Origin: a bacterium
GTDB taxonomy: Bacteria; UBP6; JAFGXH01
Assembly (NCBI GenBank): GCA_027064085.1
Contig: JAMOQH010000032.1
Coordinates: 1 to 60,417, forward strand
DNA: 60,417 bases
Reading direction: 5' to 3'
The notes under the pieces: generated by a model
The model's input: only the letters and a program-made list of their open reading frames with translations
Told to the model about the DNA's origin: nothing
Database searches by the model: none
Part shown: piece by piece, positions 5,617 to 16,939 of the stretch
How the letters are laid out: every line of letters starts with the position of its first letter
How positions within the stretch are numbered: the stretch's first letter is position 1
Translations under genes and position numbers: made by a program

Positions 5617-8226
5617 ATGACTATAACAGAAGATGAATTAGAATTATTAGCAATAGAATGGTTTAAAAATCTAGGCTATGACTATTTATTAGGATATGAT
5701 ATAGCCCCAAATGGTGAAACTCCTTTAAGAAAAAATTATGAAGATGTTTTATTGGAAAATAGATTGGAAACAGCTCTTATAAAATTAAACCCAAGTATTC
5801 CTTTTGACGCAATTACTGATGTAATTTATAGATTAAAAAGACCACAAAAAACTAGTTTAGTTCAAAATAATCAAGAATTTCATAAAATGCTTTTACAAGG
5901 TGTTAGTATTGAAGTAAAAAAAGATGATGGTGCAGATATTGAAATTGTTAAACTTATAGATTTTCATAATATAGAAAATAATGATTTTTTAGTTGTAAAC
6001 CAATATACAATTAATGGAAAAACAGAAAGAAGACCTGATATTATTGTATTTATAAATGGATTACCAATTTCTGTGATAGAATTAAAAAACCCTGTTGGAG
6101 AAAATGCTACAATAGAAGAGGCATTTAATCAAATACAAACATATAAAAATGAAATAGAGGATTTATTTGTTTATAATGAAGCTATTGTTATTAGTGATGG
6201 GATAAATGCAAGAATTGCTTCACTAACTGCTGATAGAGAATGGTATATGTATTGGCGAACTATTGAAAATGAAAATGATAAACCTAAGCTTGAATTAGAA
6301 TTAGAAACAATGATAAATGGATTTTTTAAAAAAGAATTACTTCTTGATTATTTACAGAATTTTGTTCTTTTTGAAGACAACGGAAAGGACTTAATTAAAA
6401 AAAATGCAGGATATCATCAATTTCATGGAGTTAGAGAGGCTGTTTCTTCTGTTTTAAGGGCAAAATTTAATAAAACTAGAAAAGCTGGGATTGAAAGGGA
6501 AGATAAAGATACAAGAGTTGTTTTTGGTGATTATATTTCTATTTATGATATTGAAGATGCTGTAAATGATAAGGCAACAGTGCCCATATATTATGAAAGC
6601 AGATTGGCAAAACTTGATATTGATGAAGCTTTAATGAAAGATATAGATAATGAGGTTGAAGAACTGGTTGAAGGTTCTGAATTAAGTGATCAAGAAAGTT
6701 TTAAAAGTAAATGGAGTACTCTAGAGAAACTTGTTGGGGCAAAAAATAGAGTTGAAGAGATTGCAAAAGATTTAGTTGAGCACTTTGAAAACCGTTTATC
6801 TTCTATAAGTGGTAAAGGTATGATTGTTGCTATGAGTAGAGCAATTGCAGTTGAATTATATGATGCGATTATACAATTAAAGCCCAGGTGGCATAATGAA
6901 GACCCTCAAAAAGGAGTTCTTAAAATTATAATGACAGGTAGTGCAAGCGATAATCAAGAAATGCAAAAACATATTTACAGTAAACAAGTTAAAAAAGAAA
7001 TAGAAAAAAGATTTAAAGACAATGAAGATGAATTAAAGCTTGTAATTGTAATAGATATGTGGCTAACAGGTTTTGATGCTCCATCACTTCATACAATGTA
7101 TATTGACAAACCCATGAAATCTCATAATTTAATGCAAGCTATTGCAAGAGTTAATAGAGTTTTTAAAGATAAAGAAGGTGGACTGGTTGTTGATTATATT
7201 GGAATTGGAAACGAACTTAAAAATGCTTTGAAAACTTATACAAATAGTAAAGGAAAGGGAAAAACAACAATTGATACTCAAGAAGCGTATAATCAATTAA
7301 TTGAAAGAATTGAAATTATAAGAAATATGTACCATGGTTTTGATTATAGTAATTTTAAAGAAAATTCTTTAATCCTATTGCCTTCATCTGCAAATCATAT
7401 TTTAGGATTAAAAGATGGTAAAAAAAGGTATTTTGATACAGTTTTGGCTATGTCAAAAGCATTGAGCTTATGTTCAGGTATGGATGAGATAAAAGAATTT
7501 AAAGAAGAAATTGCTTTTTTTCAAGCTGTAAAAATTGCAATTCTGAAGTCATTTGAGAATCCTAGGAAAAAAGTAAATAAGAATATAGTTATAAAACAAA
7601 TAATAGACAATGCTATTGTATCTGATGGCGTAGATGATATTTTTAAATTAATAGGTATTGAAAAACCAAATATCAGTATATTATCTGAACAATTTATTAA
7701 TGATATTTCTAATATTCCTTACAAGAATCTTGCTGTTGAATTACTTGAAAAATTATTAAAAGATACAATTAAAGCTAGAACTAAAACAAATATTGTAAAA
7801 GAAAAGAAGTTTAGTGATAGATTAAAGGCTAGCCTTAATAATTATCATGTTAAAGGCATAGAAACAGCTCAGATAATAGAAGAACTTATTGCAATGGCAA
7901 GAGAGATTGCCAAAGATTTTGAAAATGAAAAAAAACTTGGTCTTGACTTTGATGAACTTGCATTTTATGATGCTCTTTCTGAAAATGAAGAGGCACTAAG
8001 AGAAATGGGGGATAAAATATTAAAAAATATTGCTATTGAATTAACAGAAAAATTAAGAAAAAGTATTAGTGTTGATTGGCAAAAAAGAGAGAGTGTTAGA
8101 GCAAAAATGAGAAATATTATAAGAATAATATTAAAAAGATATAAGTATCCTCCGAATAAAAGCTCAGAGGCTATAAGCCTTGTAATGAAGCAAACAGAAG
8201 TATTGAGTAATGAATGGAGTAAATAA
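5617..8226 (+). pseudogene. hsdR: Type I restriction subunit HsdR lacking ATPase motifs (in-frame deletion)
   Basis: 869 residues in one open frame; complete HsdR of this type is roughly 1000-1100. The N-terminal nuclease is intact: NNDFLVVNQ, RRPDIIVF (D141) and VIELK (E155, K157). The chain reaches FHGVREAVSSVL (about 270-280) and RKAGI, then continues with EREDKDTRVVFGDYIS, which normally comes just after the GTP(IE) of motif III. The Walker A (QGSGKS), the DEAH box and everything between, about 150-170 residues, are missing. The second RecA-like domain (DMWLTGFDAP, QAIARVNR) and the helical C-terminus remain. ATP-driven DNA translocation is therefore not expected. The TAA falls 43 bases before pyrH. 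Confidence 0.85.
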
Positions 8227-8269
8227 AATAGCAGTTTTTTTAAATAAATATTTTACTATGGGAGAGAAT

Positions 8270-10100
<1,831 letters not shown>

Positions 10101-10150
10101 TTATTTATTATACTTTGGGCCTTTCAGCCAAATAAATTTGTCTTACAGGC

Positions 10151-10181
10151 AAAAAAGTAATCAGCAAGCTGTTTCTTTTTT
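10151..10181. terminator. Bidirectional terminator between tgt and the convergent lipoprotein gene
   Basis: AAAAAAG (10151-10157) pairs with CTTTTTT (10175-10181) around a CAGC/GCTG tip. The A-run on one side and T-run on the other allow use from both strands, which fits the convergent genes. The preceding GCC...TTTGTCTTACAGGC stretch (from about 10119) is shared with the terminators at 2444 and 11241. Confidence 0.75.
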
Positions 10182-10182
10182 A

Positions 10183-11181
10183 CTAATATTTCAACTTTAA
10201 TAAAAGAGCTTTATGGTCAGATGGAGTTCCTGAAGGAGTAATAATATTAACACTATCATCAATATATTGCTCTAGAAGTTTTGGTGATAAAATAATATGA
10301 TCCATAATACTTTCGTATCTAGTATGAGTTGATTCTCTTTTATATTCATAATTTATAGATAAAAAATCATTTTCGTTATTTTCATCTGTTTTTAGTGTTA
10401 ACATATCAAGAGTATTTCCTTTTTCAAAGTCTTCACCGGTTTCTGTTGCGGTATTTGCATCTCCTGCAATAATAATATCATCATTTATTGGGTCTAAATT
10501 ATCAATAATATAGTTTTCTAAAGCATAAGCTTGAGCTCTTCTTTTTCTTATACAATCGGGACAAGATGGCCAAGGAGATTGAGCTTTTAAATGTATATTA
10601 AAAATAGTAATAGCTTTATCAAAAACTTTTAATTTTATTTCTAAGACAGGCCTCATATTATTAAAACTATAAGAATATCCAGATATAGGATCTTGATATC
10701 TTTCTGTTAGTATAGTATCTATTTCATCTATAGGCCAGCGACTAATTACTGCTAAATAATCATTTCCATCATCACCACCATAGCCCCCATAAGTAGAAAA
10801 TTTTATTTCTGCATCTATGTTAAGAGCATTTAATTCTTTTAGCAATGCTTCTTTATCTTCAACTTGTATTTCTTGACTAACCATTATAGCAATATTTTTT
10901 TCTTTTATAAATTTTGCTAAATTTTTATAAGCATAGGGATTTTTTAAATCATATAAATTGTAAGTAGAGAAAACTAGAGTTTTTTTACAAGTACTTTCTT
11001 CACATGTTTCATGTTCTGAACATAGTGATTTTCCACAAAGCAATGTTTTGTTGGTACAAATATTGTTTATTAATACCTCATCTGTAGCACATTTTTGCGT
11101 TTCACTTTCTTTAGCACATGAAAAGATTAACAAAGATAGCAATATTAGTAACATTAGTTTTTTTAAATTTTTTTTATACAT
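10183..11181 (-). CDS. Endonuclease/exonuclease/phosphatase-family lipoprotein
   Basis: 332 residues with a lipoprotein signal (MYKKNLKKLMLLILLSLLIF then SC). A short Cys-rich linker follows (about residues 25-70). An EEP-superfamily domain then shows FSTYNLYDL, VSQEIQ (metal-binding Glu), FNIHLKA, IIAGDANT (catalytic D-x-N) and PSDHKALL (catalytic His). The fold is shared by DNase I-like nucleases and phosphodiesterases, so the substrate is not determined. It is anchored in a membrane facing the periplasm or cell surface. Start 11181 is preferred to an in-frame ATG at 11196 because AGGGA precedes it and the signal peptide is cleaner. Confidence 0.8.
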   Translation of the reverse strand: MYKKNLKKLMLLILLSLLIFSCAKESETQKCATDEVLINNICTNKTLLCGKSLCSEHETCEESTCKKTLVFSTYNLYDLKNPYAYKNLAKFIKEKNIAIMVSQEIQVEDKEALLKELNALNIDAEIKFSTYGGYGGDDGNDYLAVISRWPIDEIDTILTERYQDPISGYSYSFNNMRPVLEIKLKVFDKAITIFNIHLKAQSPWPSCPDCIRKRRAQAYALENYIIDNLDPINDDIIIAGDANTATETGEDFEKGNTLDMLTLKTDENNENDFLSINYEYKRESTHTRYESIMDHIILSPKLLEQYIDDSVNIITPSGTPSDHKALLLKLKY

Positions 11182-11240
11182 ATTATCCCTAATCATAAGC
11201 CCTTTTGCTTTTATCTTATTTATAAAAAAATAGCAAATAT

Positions 11241-11272
11241 AAAAAGAAATAAGCTTTGCTTAGTTACTTTTT
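11241..11272 (-). terminator. Terminator after the murJ operon
   Basis: On the minus strand AAAAAG (11272-11267) pairs with CTTTTT (11246-11241) around AAGC AAA GCTT, followed by a T-rich run. The pair GTAAAG/CTTTAC lies just upstream in the transcript (about 11274-11297). It shares its design with the terminators at 2444 and 10151. Confidence 0.65.
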
Positions 11273-11295
11273 AAGAGTAAAGACAAATTTTGGCT

Positions 11296-12840
11296 TTACG
11301 ACTTTAATAATTTAAGTTTTTTTAATATTCTATTTAAATATTTAACTTTAAATTCATCATAAGCATCAACTTTTATATATTTAGCTAGAAATAAAGTAAT
11401 CACAAACTGAAAACTACTACCTACGGCTAATAATAAAAACCAATTTATAGTTTTTAACTCTATTTTTGAAAAGTAAAATATAGCAGTTACTATTATAAAA
11501 AACATAATTATTTTAAATAAATCCTTAATTATTGGAATAAGTTCAAAATCCTTATTAAATTTCTTGTAAAAAACAAGCAATGTAAAGAAATATAATACTT
11601 TAACTATAGAAATTGTCATAGCAAGGCCTTTCGCCTCAAAAATTGATGATAACAATGAATATAATGGTAAAGAAATAAGAGTCATCATTGCACCAATTAT
11701 CATTGGAGTTTTGGTGTTATGAATCGCATAATAAAATCTTGAAATTATTATTATTGAGGCCCAAAAAGGTATAGATAGTGATAACATTAAAAATATATCG
11801 CTAGTTGTAATAGCATCGTTAATACTATAAGCTCCTCTTTGATAAACAAGTTTTATTATTTCATAGTGAAAAACTATAAACCATGATGTTGCAAATCCTG
11901 TTACAAAAAATACTAGAGTTAGGCTTTTTCTTGCTAATTCACTAAATAATTTAAAATCTTTTCTTGCAAAATATTCCGATAAAAATGGTAGAATCGCTTG
12001 TGCATTAGCTTGTGCAAATAATCCTATAGGCACTAATACCAATCTTCTTGAATTATTTAAATAAGAAATTGTTCCTTTATCTAAAAATGAGCCATATCTT
12101 TTACTAAGCCAATCATCTAAAGTTATTAAAATTAATCCTAACATAATAGGAATAGATTTTTTAAAAAAATTAATAAAATCTTTATCTTTTATATTAAAGT
12201 TTATTTTAAATTGTATTTCTTTTCGTAGTGCAAAAAATTGTAAACCAAATGGGCCTATAAAGGCTCCAACTAAAGCACCAATGGAAAACCCTATCATTCC
12301 ATAAGATGCAAAAAGCAAACCAAAAATTATTATTGAAATGTTATAAATTAATGGAGCAAGTGCTGGAATAAAAAATTTTTTCTTTGATAATAAAATTGCA
12401 GAAATTATTCCGCCGTTATAGAAAAATAGTTGAGCAGGCAGTACAATCCTTGTAAATAATATTGTTTTTTCAAGAGTTTCTTTATCGAATCCAGGAAACA
12501 TTGATTTAATTATACTAGGTGCTAGTATTTCTAGGGTAATAATGGAAATTACTAAAATAATAGTCATAGTTGAAATAATAATACTATATAATTTCCACCC
12601 TTTTTCCTCTTCTTTATTTACCATATAGGCAGTAAAAATAGGAATAAATGTTAAGGAAAATGCTCCTCCTGCAACCAAATAATTTAAAAAATCTGGTAAG
12701 GTAAAGGCTGCAAAATATGCATCTGTCTGAATACCAGAGCCAAACTTAGAGGCAATTGTTGCATCTCTAACAAAGCCAATAATACGACTTAATAAAAGAG
12801 ATGATGTCATTAATAGTGAAGCTATAGTTATTTTTTTCAT
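11296..12840 (-). CDS. murJ: Lipid II flippase MurJ (MviN)
   Basis: A 514-residue polytopic inner-membrane protein of the MOP superfamily that moves lipid II across the membrane for peptidoglycan synthesis. The N-terminus TSSLLLSRIIGFVRDATIAS and AFTLPDFLNYLVAGGAFSLTFIPIF are the family hallmark, with about 14 membrane helices. Charged residues in early helices (R19, R25, D26 region) are kept. Its ATG follows directly on the stop of the upstream gene (TAAATG), so translation is coupled. It is the last gene of a minus-strand run that starts near 16360. Confidence 0.95.
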   Translation of the reverse strand: MKKITIASLLMTSSLLLSRIIGFVRDATIASKFGSGIQTDAYFAAFTLPDFLNYLVAGGAFSLTFIPIFTAYMVNKEEEKGWKLYSIIISTMTIILVISIITLEILAPSIIKSMFPGFDKETLEKTILFTRIVLPAQLFFYNGGIISAILLSKKKFFIPALAPLIYNISIIIFGLLFASYGMIGFSIGALVGAFIGPFGLQFFALRKEIQFKINFNIKDKDFINFFKKSIPIMLGLILITLDDWLSKRYGSFLDKGTISYLNNSRRLVLVPIGLFAQANAQAILPFLSEYFARKDFKLFSELARKSLTLVFFVTGFATSWFIVFHYEIIKLVYQRGAYSINDAITTSDIFLMLSLSIPFWASIIIISRFYYAIHNTKTPMIIGAMMTLISLPLYSLLSSIFEAKGLAMTISIVKVLYFFTLLVFYKKFNKDFELIPIIKDLFKIIMFFIIVTAIFYFSKIELKTINWFLLLAVGSSFQFVITLFLAKYIKVDAYDEFKVKYLNRILKKLKLLKS

Positions 12841-13407
12841 TTAAAATATATACATCCATTTAATATAAAGAGTATTACTTACATTTACCGAATTCAATAA
12901 AATATTAAAATAGTCACTTAAAATAACATAATAATGTCTTGTTTGAATTAAATAATAAGATGCTCCTAAGTTTATAAAAAAATTATAATTACCCTCAAAT
13001 ACAGTCATTACTCCTAAATTTACTGAGATATCATTATTTAAGTATATATTATCAATAATACCAAAAGAAAATGATTTATAAGAGAAATAATTAGTACTAA
13101 TATCAAGATTTGCTTCTATTAGAAAACTAAATCTGTTAAAGTCTGTAGAAAAATATGTAATATTGGTATTTATATTAAAGCGATTTACATCATTTTTAAG
13201 TAAATATTTAAAATAACTGCTATTTCTTAATGAATAGTATTCAAAAGTATTAACCCCAAATGAAAACTCTATTCCAACATGACCACTATTACCATAAATG
13301 TCTTCCAATTTATTGTTTTCGTTAGCTAGTTCTTCATTTGCATTTATTGATATACCTAAAATAAAGATAAAGATATAAAAAAACCTAGAAAGACTTCTAA
13401 TATTCAT
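12841..13407 (-). CDS. Putative outer-membrane beta-barrel-like protein
   Basis: 188 residues, not assigned to a family. An N-terminal signal peptide (FFYIFIFILGISINA) is followed by alternating aromatic/polar strands (IEFSFGVNTFEYY, FNINTNITYF, FSFLIEANLDI, ISVNLGVMTVFEG, YNFFINLGASYYL). It ends in Phe, as many outer-membrane barrels do. It starts directly after the RDD gene's stop and abuts murJ, so it is likely co-expressed with them. Function unknown. Confidence 0.6.
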   Translation of the reverse strand: MNIRSLSRFFYIFIFILGISINANEELANENNKLEDIYGNSGHVGIEFSFGVNTFEYYSLRNSSYFKYLLKNDVNRFNINTNITYFSTDFNRFSFLIEANLDISTNYFSYKSFSFGIIDNIYLNNDISVNLGVMTVFEGNYNFFINLGASYYLIQTRHYYVILSDYFNILLNSVNVSNTLYIKWMYIF

Positions 13408-14319
13408 TTAATTTTCTTTTAGAAAGTAGGTTTTAAATATTTTATCATATAATGTTTGTTTGTCATCAGATACAAGCATAAATAAATAAGGAAATAACAA
13501 TAATAAGTTTAGTGTAATCATTAAAAGATTTCTAAATATTAAAACAATGGGTGATGCTAAATTATCATTTCTATAAATTTTATATCCAAATAAGTAATTG
13601 AATGGTGTTGATTTTATTATAATATTAAAAATAGTATAATATATAAGTGTAATTAAAAAATATCCTATTAATAATGACTTAAAATTAAAGTTATCATTAA
13701 TTATAAAATCTGTTATTCCTTCAATGTAAGAATACGGTGTTTTTATCATATTGGGTTTAATTAAAAATAAAAAATATAAAAAAGTTAATCCTAAAATTAT
13801 AGCTTGGTCTAAAATAGTTGAACTTAATCTTGCAAAAAATTTTAATACTTTGTAGTGTTTGGTTATACTTGAATTATTTAATTCATCTTTTTTTTGTTCT
13901 GAGTTTAATTTAGAATTCATTGAAAAGCCTAAATTATCAAACTTAGAGCTAATATCTTTCTTTTCTTTTTGTTTGTCTTTTTGTGTAGCTGTTGCTAAAT
14001 CTGTTTTAGACTCTGTGATAGTAGACCCCTCAGTAGGATGAGTCAACGACCCCGTAGCAGGATGAGTCAACGACCCCGTAGCAGGATGAGTCAACGACCC
14101 TGTAGCAGGATGAGTCAACGACCCTGTAGCAGGATGAGTCAACGACTCATCCCTACTAGGGTCTAAATCCTTTATGTTAAATTTTAATTTTCCTACATTA
14201 GTAACCTCAACGGGTTTGGTTTCTTCTTCATCATCAAACAATTTAAATGTATTTGCATACTTGCTTCTTAATTCGTCTTTTGGTTTTTTTTTAGGAGTAT
14301 TATTTGTAGTTTCAGTCAT
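13408..14319 (-). CDS. RDD-family membrane protein with tandem-repeat linker
   Basis: 303 residues. A hydrophilic N-terminal half contains about five copies of the eight-residue unit SLTHPATG (residues 60-95). The C-terminal half is an RDD domain: ARLSSTILDQAIILG (the R...D signature), two further hydrophobic helices, NYLFGYKIYR, FRNLL and SDDKQTLYDKI. RDD proteins are small membrane proteins, some acting in ion tolerance or transport; the role here is not known. Its start overlaps the rsmE end by eight bases, giving coupled expression. Confidence 0.8.
   Translation of the reverse strand: MTETTNNTPKKKPKDELRSKYANTFKLFDDEEETKPVEVTNVGKLKFNIKDLDPSRDESLTHPATGSLTHPATGSLTHPATGSLTHPATGSLTHPTEGSTITESKTDLATATQKDKQKEKKDISSKFDNLGFSMNSKLNSEQKKDELNNSSITKHYKVLKFFARLSSTILDQAIILGLTFLYFLFLIKPNMIKTPYSYIEGITDFIINDNFNFKSLLIGYFLITLIYYTIFNIIIKSTPFNYLFGYKIYRNDNLASPIVLIFRNLLMITLNLLLLFPYLFMLVSDDKQTLYDKIFKTYFLKEN
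14036..14146 (-). repeat. 24-base tandem repeat inside the RDD gene
   Basis: Four full 24-base units begin at 14036, 14060, 14084 and 14108, with a partial fifth at 14132-14146. Units differ only by C/T at one site. They encode SLTHPATG repeats. Near-identity at DNA level implies recent expansion and possible length variation between strains. Confidence 0.9.
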
Positions 14320-15046
14320 TATTTACCTCGTTTAACTTTGATATTATTAATACTAATGCTGCAATTGATGCTGTTTCTGCTCTTAAAATAGGAAGAGGCA
14401 TTTTATATCCTTTAAAACCTATATCATAAAAAAAGTTTTTTTCTTCTTCAGAAAATCCACCTTCTGGACCTATTGCAACAAAAATATCCTGCTTTGCATT
14501 ATTTATAATTTGAGGGGTAAAAGTCAAATTTTCGTTTTTTGTATCAAATATAATTTTTAATCCTTCATTTAATTTTAATTTATTAAGTTTAGTTGGTTGA
14601 TTTATTTTTACTAGTCTTGATTGATGTGATTGAGTTAATGCTTTATACATAATTTTATTTAGTCTTTCTTTTTTAGATTCCCAATTATTTATTTTTAATT
14701 TACTTCTTTGAGTTTGAATAAAAGTTATTTCGTCTATTCCTAATTCTACTGTTTTTTCTACTAGCCATTCTAGTCTAGGCCATGAAAACAAAGATTGTAT
14801 TAATATAATTTTATTTTTTTTATTAGTTTCAACTTTTTCTTTAGATAGAATTTTAAATTCTATTAGTTTTTTAGTGATTTTCATTATTGTTGTTTGATAT
14901 ATCACTCCATTATTGGATATATTTATCTCTTCATTAATATTAAACCTTAACACATTTTTAATATAGTTTATGAAATATGCTGAAGTTAAAACTATGGTAT
15001 CTTCCTTTATGTTTATTTCGGGCAAATATATTATCTTATTACTCAT
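14312..15046 (-). CDS. rsmE: 16S rRNA m3U1498 methyltransferase
   Basis: SPOUT-class enzyme methylating N3 of U1498 in 16S rRNA, 244 residues. It has an N-terminal PUA-like domain, then the SAM-binding trefoil knot with FVAIGPEGGFSEEE and the C-terminal PILRAETASIAAL, both diagnostic of RsmE. Helix LEWLVEKTVELGIDEI and QRSKLK also fit. It lies nine bases downstream of the ABC1 kinase gene and overlaps the RDD gene. Confidence 0.93.
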   Translation of the reverse strand: MSNKIIYLPEINIKEDTIVLTSAYFINYIKNVLRFNINEEINISNNGVIYQTTIMKITKKLIEFKILSKEKVETNKKNKIILIQSLFSWPRLEWLVEKTVELGIDEITFIQTQRSKLKINNWESKKERLNKIMYKALTQSHQSRLVKINQPTKLNKLKLNEGLKIIFDTKNENLTFTPQIINNAKQDIFVAIGPEGGFSEEEKNFFYDIGFKGYKMPLPILRAETASIAALVLIISKLNEVNND

Positions 15047-15055
15047 CTTAACCTT

Positions 15056-16360
15056 TTAAATCATATTTAATGCAGTCATAATATCAAATGCATAAAGTCT
15101 TGTTTCTTCTATTAAGTCAAAATCTGGAACTAATGATTTTGCTAAACCTTCTATTGTTATTAAAGCAACAAATATCATAGTGTAGTTTGCAACTATTTTT
15201 ACTTTATGTTTTGCAATAATTGCATATAATTTAGAAATAATAACAGAAAATTCTATTTCTGAGAGCTTTAAGTTAGATACATACAATTTAAACATTTTAT
15301 CAATATCAGTAAAATAATCATTATAATTAATTTTTGGATATTTGTTATATCCTCCACATGCTTGAAAGATTGCTTCTGCAACTTTTGATGAGTCAGATTG
15401 TATAACTCCTAAAATAAAATTTAAAGTAATTTTCTTTTCTGTATTTGAAATTTTACCTATAACTCCACAATCAATAATCGCAATTTTATTGCCTTTATCT
15501 AAAACAAAAACATTGCCTGGATGCGGGTCTGCATGAAAGAAACCGTCTCTGTAAATCATTTTTAAACTTGCATCTAAACCTAATTTAGCAATTTTTTCTG
15601 GGTCAGCATTAATTTTTTGATAATCAGTGGGTTTAACTCCATCTATGTATTCCATTACTAACACTTTATCATTACTATAATTTTTGAATGCTTTAGGAAA
15701 TATTATATCTTCATCATTTTTAAAATTTTCAATAAATCTTTCAAGGTTTTTTAGTTCTAAGTTAAAATCAAGTTGTTCTATTAATGCTTTTTCTAGTTCT
15801 TTAATAATATTAGCTAGATTAATTAATTTAGCTTTTGTAGATACTTTTTCTGCAAATTTACTAAAGTTTTTTAATATTGTTAAATCAAAAAGCATATTCT
15901 TTTTAATATTGGGTCTTCTAATTTTAACAGCAACGAATTCTCCTGATTTTAATTTTGCCTTATGAACTTGTGCCACAGATGCAGATGCAACAGGTTTTTT
16001 ATCAAATTCATTAAATATTTCACTTGGTTTTTTATTAAATTCATTAAGAAAAGTGTTTTCTACTTCATTATATGAGAAAGGATCGACATCATCTTGTAGT
16101 TTTTTTAAGGAATTAATGAAAAAAGTTGGTAATAAGTCGGGTCTACTACTTAAAACTTGCCCAAATTTAATAAATGTTGGCCCCATTTCTTCTATAATTT
16201 CAATAGTAATATCAGAAAATAGTTTATTTATATCATTTTTTGTTAAAATACCAGAAGATTTATAATCTAAATCTAAATATTTTATATATCCCTTAAAATA
16301 ACCAATTAAGATAAGAAAATAAATTTTAGTCATTCTTTGAAAGATTTTTAAGCTATTCAT
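15056..16360 (-). CDS. ABC1/UbiB/AarF-family atypical kinase
   Basis: 434 residues of the UbiB family, protein-kinase-like ATPases involved in quinone or lipid handling. Seen are the KxGQ motif region (FIKFGQVLSSRPDLLP), an Ala-rich nucleotide loop (ASVAQVHKAK), VAVKIRRP, the catalytic-type FHADPHPGN and IIDCGVIG in place of the usual DFG. A hydrophobic C-terminus (YTMIFVALITIEG) could attach it to the membrane. No other ubiquinone or menaquinone gene is near. The start at 16360 (TTGGAG upstream) is preferred to 16411, whose extra 17 residues look unlike the family. Confidence 0.88.
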   Translation of the reverse strand: MNSLKIFQRMTKIYFLILIGYFKGYIKYLDLDYKSSGILTKNDINKLFSDITIEIIEEMGPTFIKFGQVLSSRPDLLPTFFINSLKKLQDDVDPFSYNEVENTFLNEFNKKPSEIFNEFDKKPVASASVAQVHKAKLKSGEFVAVKIRRPNIKKNMLFDLTILKNFSKFAEKVSTKAKLINLANIIKELEKALIEQLDFNLELKNLERFIENFKNDEDIIFPKAFKNYSNDKVLVMEYIDGVKPTDYQKINADPEKIAKLGLDASLKMIYRDGFFHADPHPGNVFVLDKGNKIAIIDCGVIGKISNTEKKITLNFILGVIQSDSSKVAEAIFQACGGYNKYPKINYNDYFTDIDKMFKLYVSNLKLSEIEFSVIISKLYAIIAKHKVKIVANYTMIFVALITIEGLAKSLVPDFDLIEETRLYAFDIMTALNMI

Positions 16361-16498
16361 AAACACTCCAAAATATAATTCCAATTTACAATAATAATGC
16401 TTATAAATCAATGAATTATTAAAATATAAATGTATCGTTTGACTTGTAGTCGTTTATAATGCTAATAATAACTATGTTATTTTTTATTTGGAGGAAAA

Positions 16499-16831
16499 AT
16501 GGAAGAAAGAAGGTGCCCTTACTGTGATGAAGTTATAAACTTAAATGCTAAAAAATGTAAACATTGTGGTGAATTTTTAGACCCTACATTAGTTGCTGCT
16601 AATGGTGGAGGAGTAGGTCAATCTGCAAAGAAAATGTTACCTGCATTTATTTTATGCTGGTTTTTTGGTGCATTTGGTGTGCATAGATTTTATGTAGGTA
16701 AAACAGGTACTGGTATTATTCAATTATTTACACTTGGTGGTTTGGGTATTTGGGCATTAATAGACTTAATTACTATAGTAATGGGTAATTTCACAGATGC
16801 AGATGGTAATAAAATTAATCAATGGACTTAA
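16499..16831 (+). CDS. Zinc-ribbon TM2-domain membrane protein
   Basis: 110 residues. The N-terminal zinc ribbon carries two CxxC pairs (CPYCDEVI and CKHCGEFLDP). A TM2 domain follows with two hydrophobic helices separated by the GVHRFYVGKTGTG turn and GGLGIWALIDLI. Such proteins are common but uncharacterised. GGAGGAAAA lies directly before the ATG. It is a single gene diverging from the ABC1 kinase gene; 16832-16882 holds nothing recognisable. Confidence 0.85.
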   Translation: MEERRCPYCDEVINLNAKKCKHCGEFLDPTLVAANGGGVGQSAKKMLPAFILCWFFGAFGVHRFYVGKTGTGIIQLFTLGGLGIWALIDLITIVMGNFTDADGNKINQWT

Positions 16832-16882
16832 ATAATAGCTTTCTTGCTTAATTTATCTTTATAAAATTATAAAAATTTAATA

Positions 16883-16939
16883 TTTTTAAGATTCTAGCTT
16901 AAAAATCCACGAAATAAGCACTAGTGATTATGTAGTGGC
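16883..16939 (+). repeat. Two-hairpin intergenic element, copy C
   Basis: TTTTTAAG/CTTAAAAA (16883-16905, loop ATTCTAG) is followed by the outer stem CCAC (16907-16910) / GTGG (16935-16938). This encloses GAA, ATAA, CAC TA GTG, TTAT and GTA. The stem sequence is unrelated to other copies but the architecture is the same. It ends at the stop codon of the minus-strand lipoprotein gene. Confidence 0.55.

Noticed and set aside
14036-14146. Regular 24-base repeats as a CRISPR array
   Set aside because: Units are contiguous without spacers and lie in frame inside a gene.
16439-16460. TTGACT...TATAAT as a promoter for the TM2-domain gene
   Set aside because: The spacing is only ten bases, so the two boxes cannot form one sigma-70 promoter, although TATAAT alone may be used.
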